Assembly: GCF_003946865.1 (NCBI RefSeq)
Contig: NZ_QXTH01000005.1
Location: 62,001 to 126,000 of the forward strand
From: Antribacter gilvus
Lineage (GTDB): Bacteria; Actinomycetota; Actinomycetes; Actinomycetales; Cellulomonadaceae
Length of the DNA: 64,000 bases
Reading direction: 5' to 3'
Every line of letters begins with the position of its first letter. Within the stretch, counting starts at the first letter, position 1. The notes under the pieces were generated by a model. The model saw nothing but the letters and a program-made list of their open reading frames with translations. It ran no database searches and was not told the DNA's origin. Below are positions 63,613-64,000 of this stretch, one piece after another. Made by a program: the position numbers and the translations under genes.

Positions 63613-64000
63613 CTACCGCCAGCCCAGCTCTGGTGCGACGTGCTTGACGACGTTCTCCAGCACGTGTGCGTTGTAGTCCACGCCGAGCTGGTTCGGCACG
63701 GTCAGCAGCAGGGTGTCCGCGGCGGCGACTGCCTCGTCCTCGGCGAGCTCGCGGATCACCTGGTCCGGCTCCCCCGCGTACGTCTTGCCGAACCGGGCGC
63801 GGACCCCGTCGATGATCCCCACCTGGTCGGAGTCGCCGGCCTCGCGCCCGAAGTAGGCGCGGTCCCGGTCGTCGGTGATGGGGAAGATGGACCGGCTCAC
63901 CGACACCCGAGGCTCGCGCGCGTGGCCGGCAGCCTTCCACGCGTCGCGGAACCGCTGGATCTGCTCGGCCTGCAGCTGGTGGAACGGCACGCCGGTGTCT
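63613..64000 (-). CDS. LLM class flavin-dependent oxidoreductase, C-terminal part
   Basis: The C-terminal 128 residues of a bacterial luciferase-like flavin monooxygenase; the gene runs off the right edge. Visible segments AGHAREPRVSVSRSIFPITDDRD, the loop YAGEPDQVIRELAEDEAVAAADTLLLTVPNQLG and the final VVKHVAPELGWR fit the LLM family's closing helices. Substrate and gene start are outside the window. Confidence 0.85.
   Translation of the reverse strand, partial: DTGVPFHQLQAEQIQRFRDAWKAAGHAREPRVSVSRSIFPITDDRDRAYFGREAGDSDQVGIIDGVRARFGKTYAGEPDQVIRELAEDEAVAAADTLLLTVPNQLGVDYNAHVLENVVKHVAPELGWR

Overview
This is a chromosomal window from a high-GC (about 70-75%) Gram-positive actinobacterium. Evidence for this is GC-ending codons throughout, many GTG starts, a mihF-type integration host factor upstream of gmk-rpoZ, the DUF881/sbp/FHA/MerR locus, a DUF222-HNH gene, and abundant leaderless genes in which a TANNNT -10 box lies 6-7 nt before the start codon. 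Gene order suggests Micrococcales (Cellulomonadaceae/Promicromonosporaceae-like); this is an inference, as no 16S rRNA is present. I saw no tRNA, rRNA, CRISPR array or intact insertion sequence.

Layout. (1) 1-4133: MFS exporter and quinone oxidoreductase, divergent from OsmC and SoxR (a redox-stress unit), then aroQ. (2) 4193-7401: SatD-like regulator plus membrane protein under an autoregulatory-looking palindrome, efp-nusB, and an AHSA1/ArsR pair. (3) 7528-28202: a long housekeeping series, namely pyrR-pyrB-pyrC-(membrane protein)-carA-carB-pyrF, mihF-gmk-rpoZ-coaBC, metK, priA-HAD-fmt, rsmB and rpe. (4) 28392-36676: an accessory stretch sitting where ribD would usually follow rpe. It holds an SOS-boxed DUF222-HNH protein, a kinase-fold protein, two DUF2306 membrane proteins, a TetR regulator, a NarL-type two-component system and a lipoprotein. 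Three same-direction copies of a short repeat (AAAAAGTGTGCCAAGC and variants) punctuate it; a fourth copy is inside the oxidoreductase gene at 2093. (5) 36851-40804: FMN riboswitch, a 32-codon ORF, ribE-ribBA-ribH, and then hisE and hisG. (6) 40824-43369: PH-domain protein and a DEAD-box RNA helicase. (7) 43748-53846: the conserved PgsA-like/DUF881/sbp/DUF881/FHA/FtsR/bifunctional nuclease/MerR locus, split between sbp and the second DUF881 gene by a 4.6 kb insert (unknown protein, OmpR-type two-component system, ABC exporter). (8) 53864-64000: metallo-hydrolase, PLD-family protein, tyrosine recombinase, small membrane proteins, SDR, SRPBCC, an AraC/VOC/UvrA-like operon, a P-loop kinase and a truncated LLM flavoprotein.

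The most interesting items are the dispersed direct repeat that brackets accessory modules, several short coupled leader ORFs (before mihF, rsmB and ribE), a possible ATT start for gmk, palindromes placed exactly over leaderless promoters, an SOS box before the DUF222-HNH gene, and the missing ribD. Start codons were chosen from Shine-Dalgarno spacing, leaderless -10 spacing, 4-nt overlaps and family length. Functions are family-level readings from recognised motifs; no database search was run.
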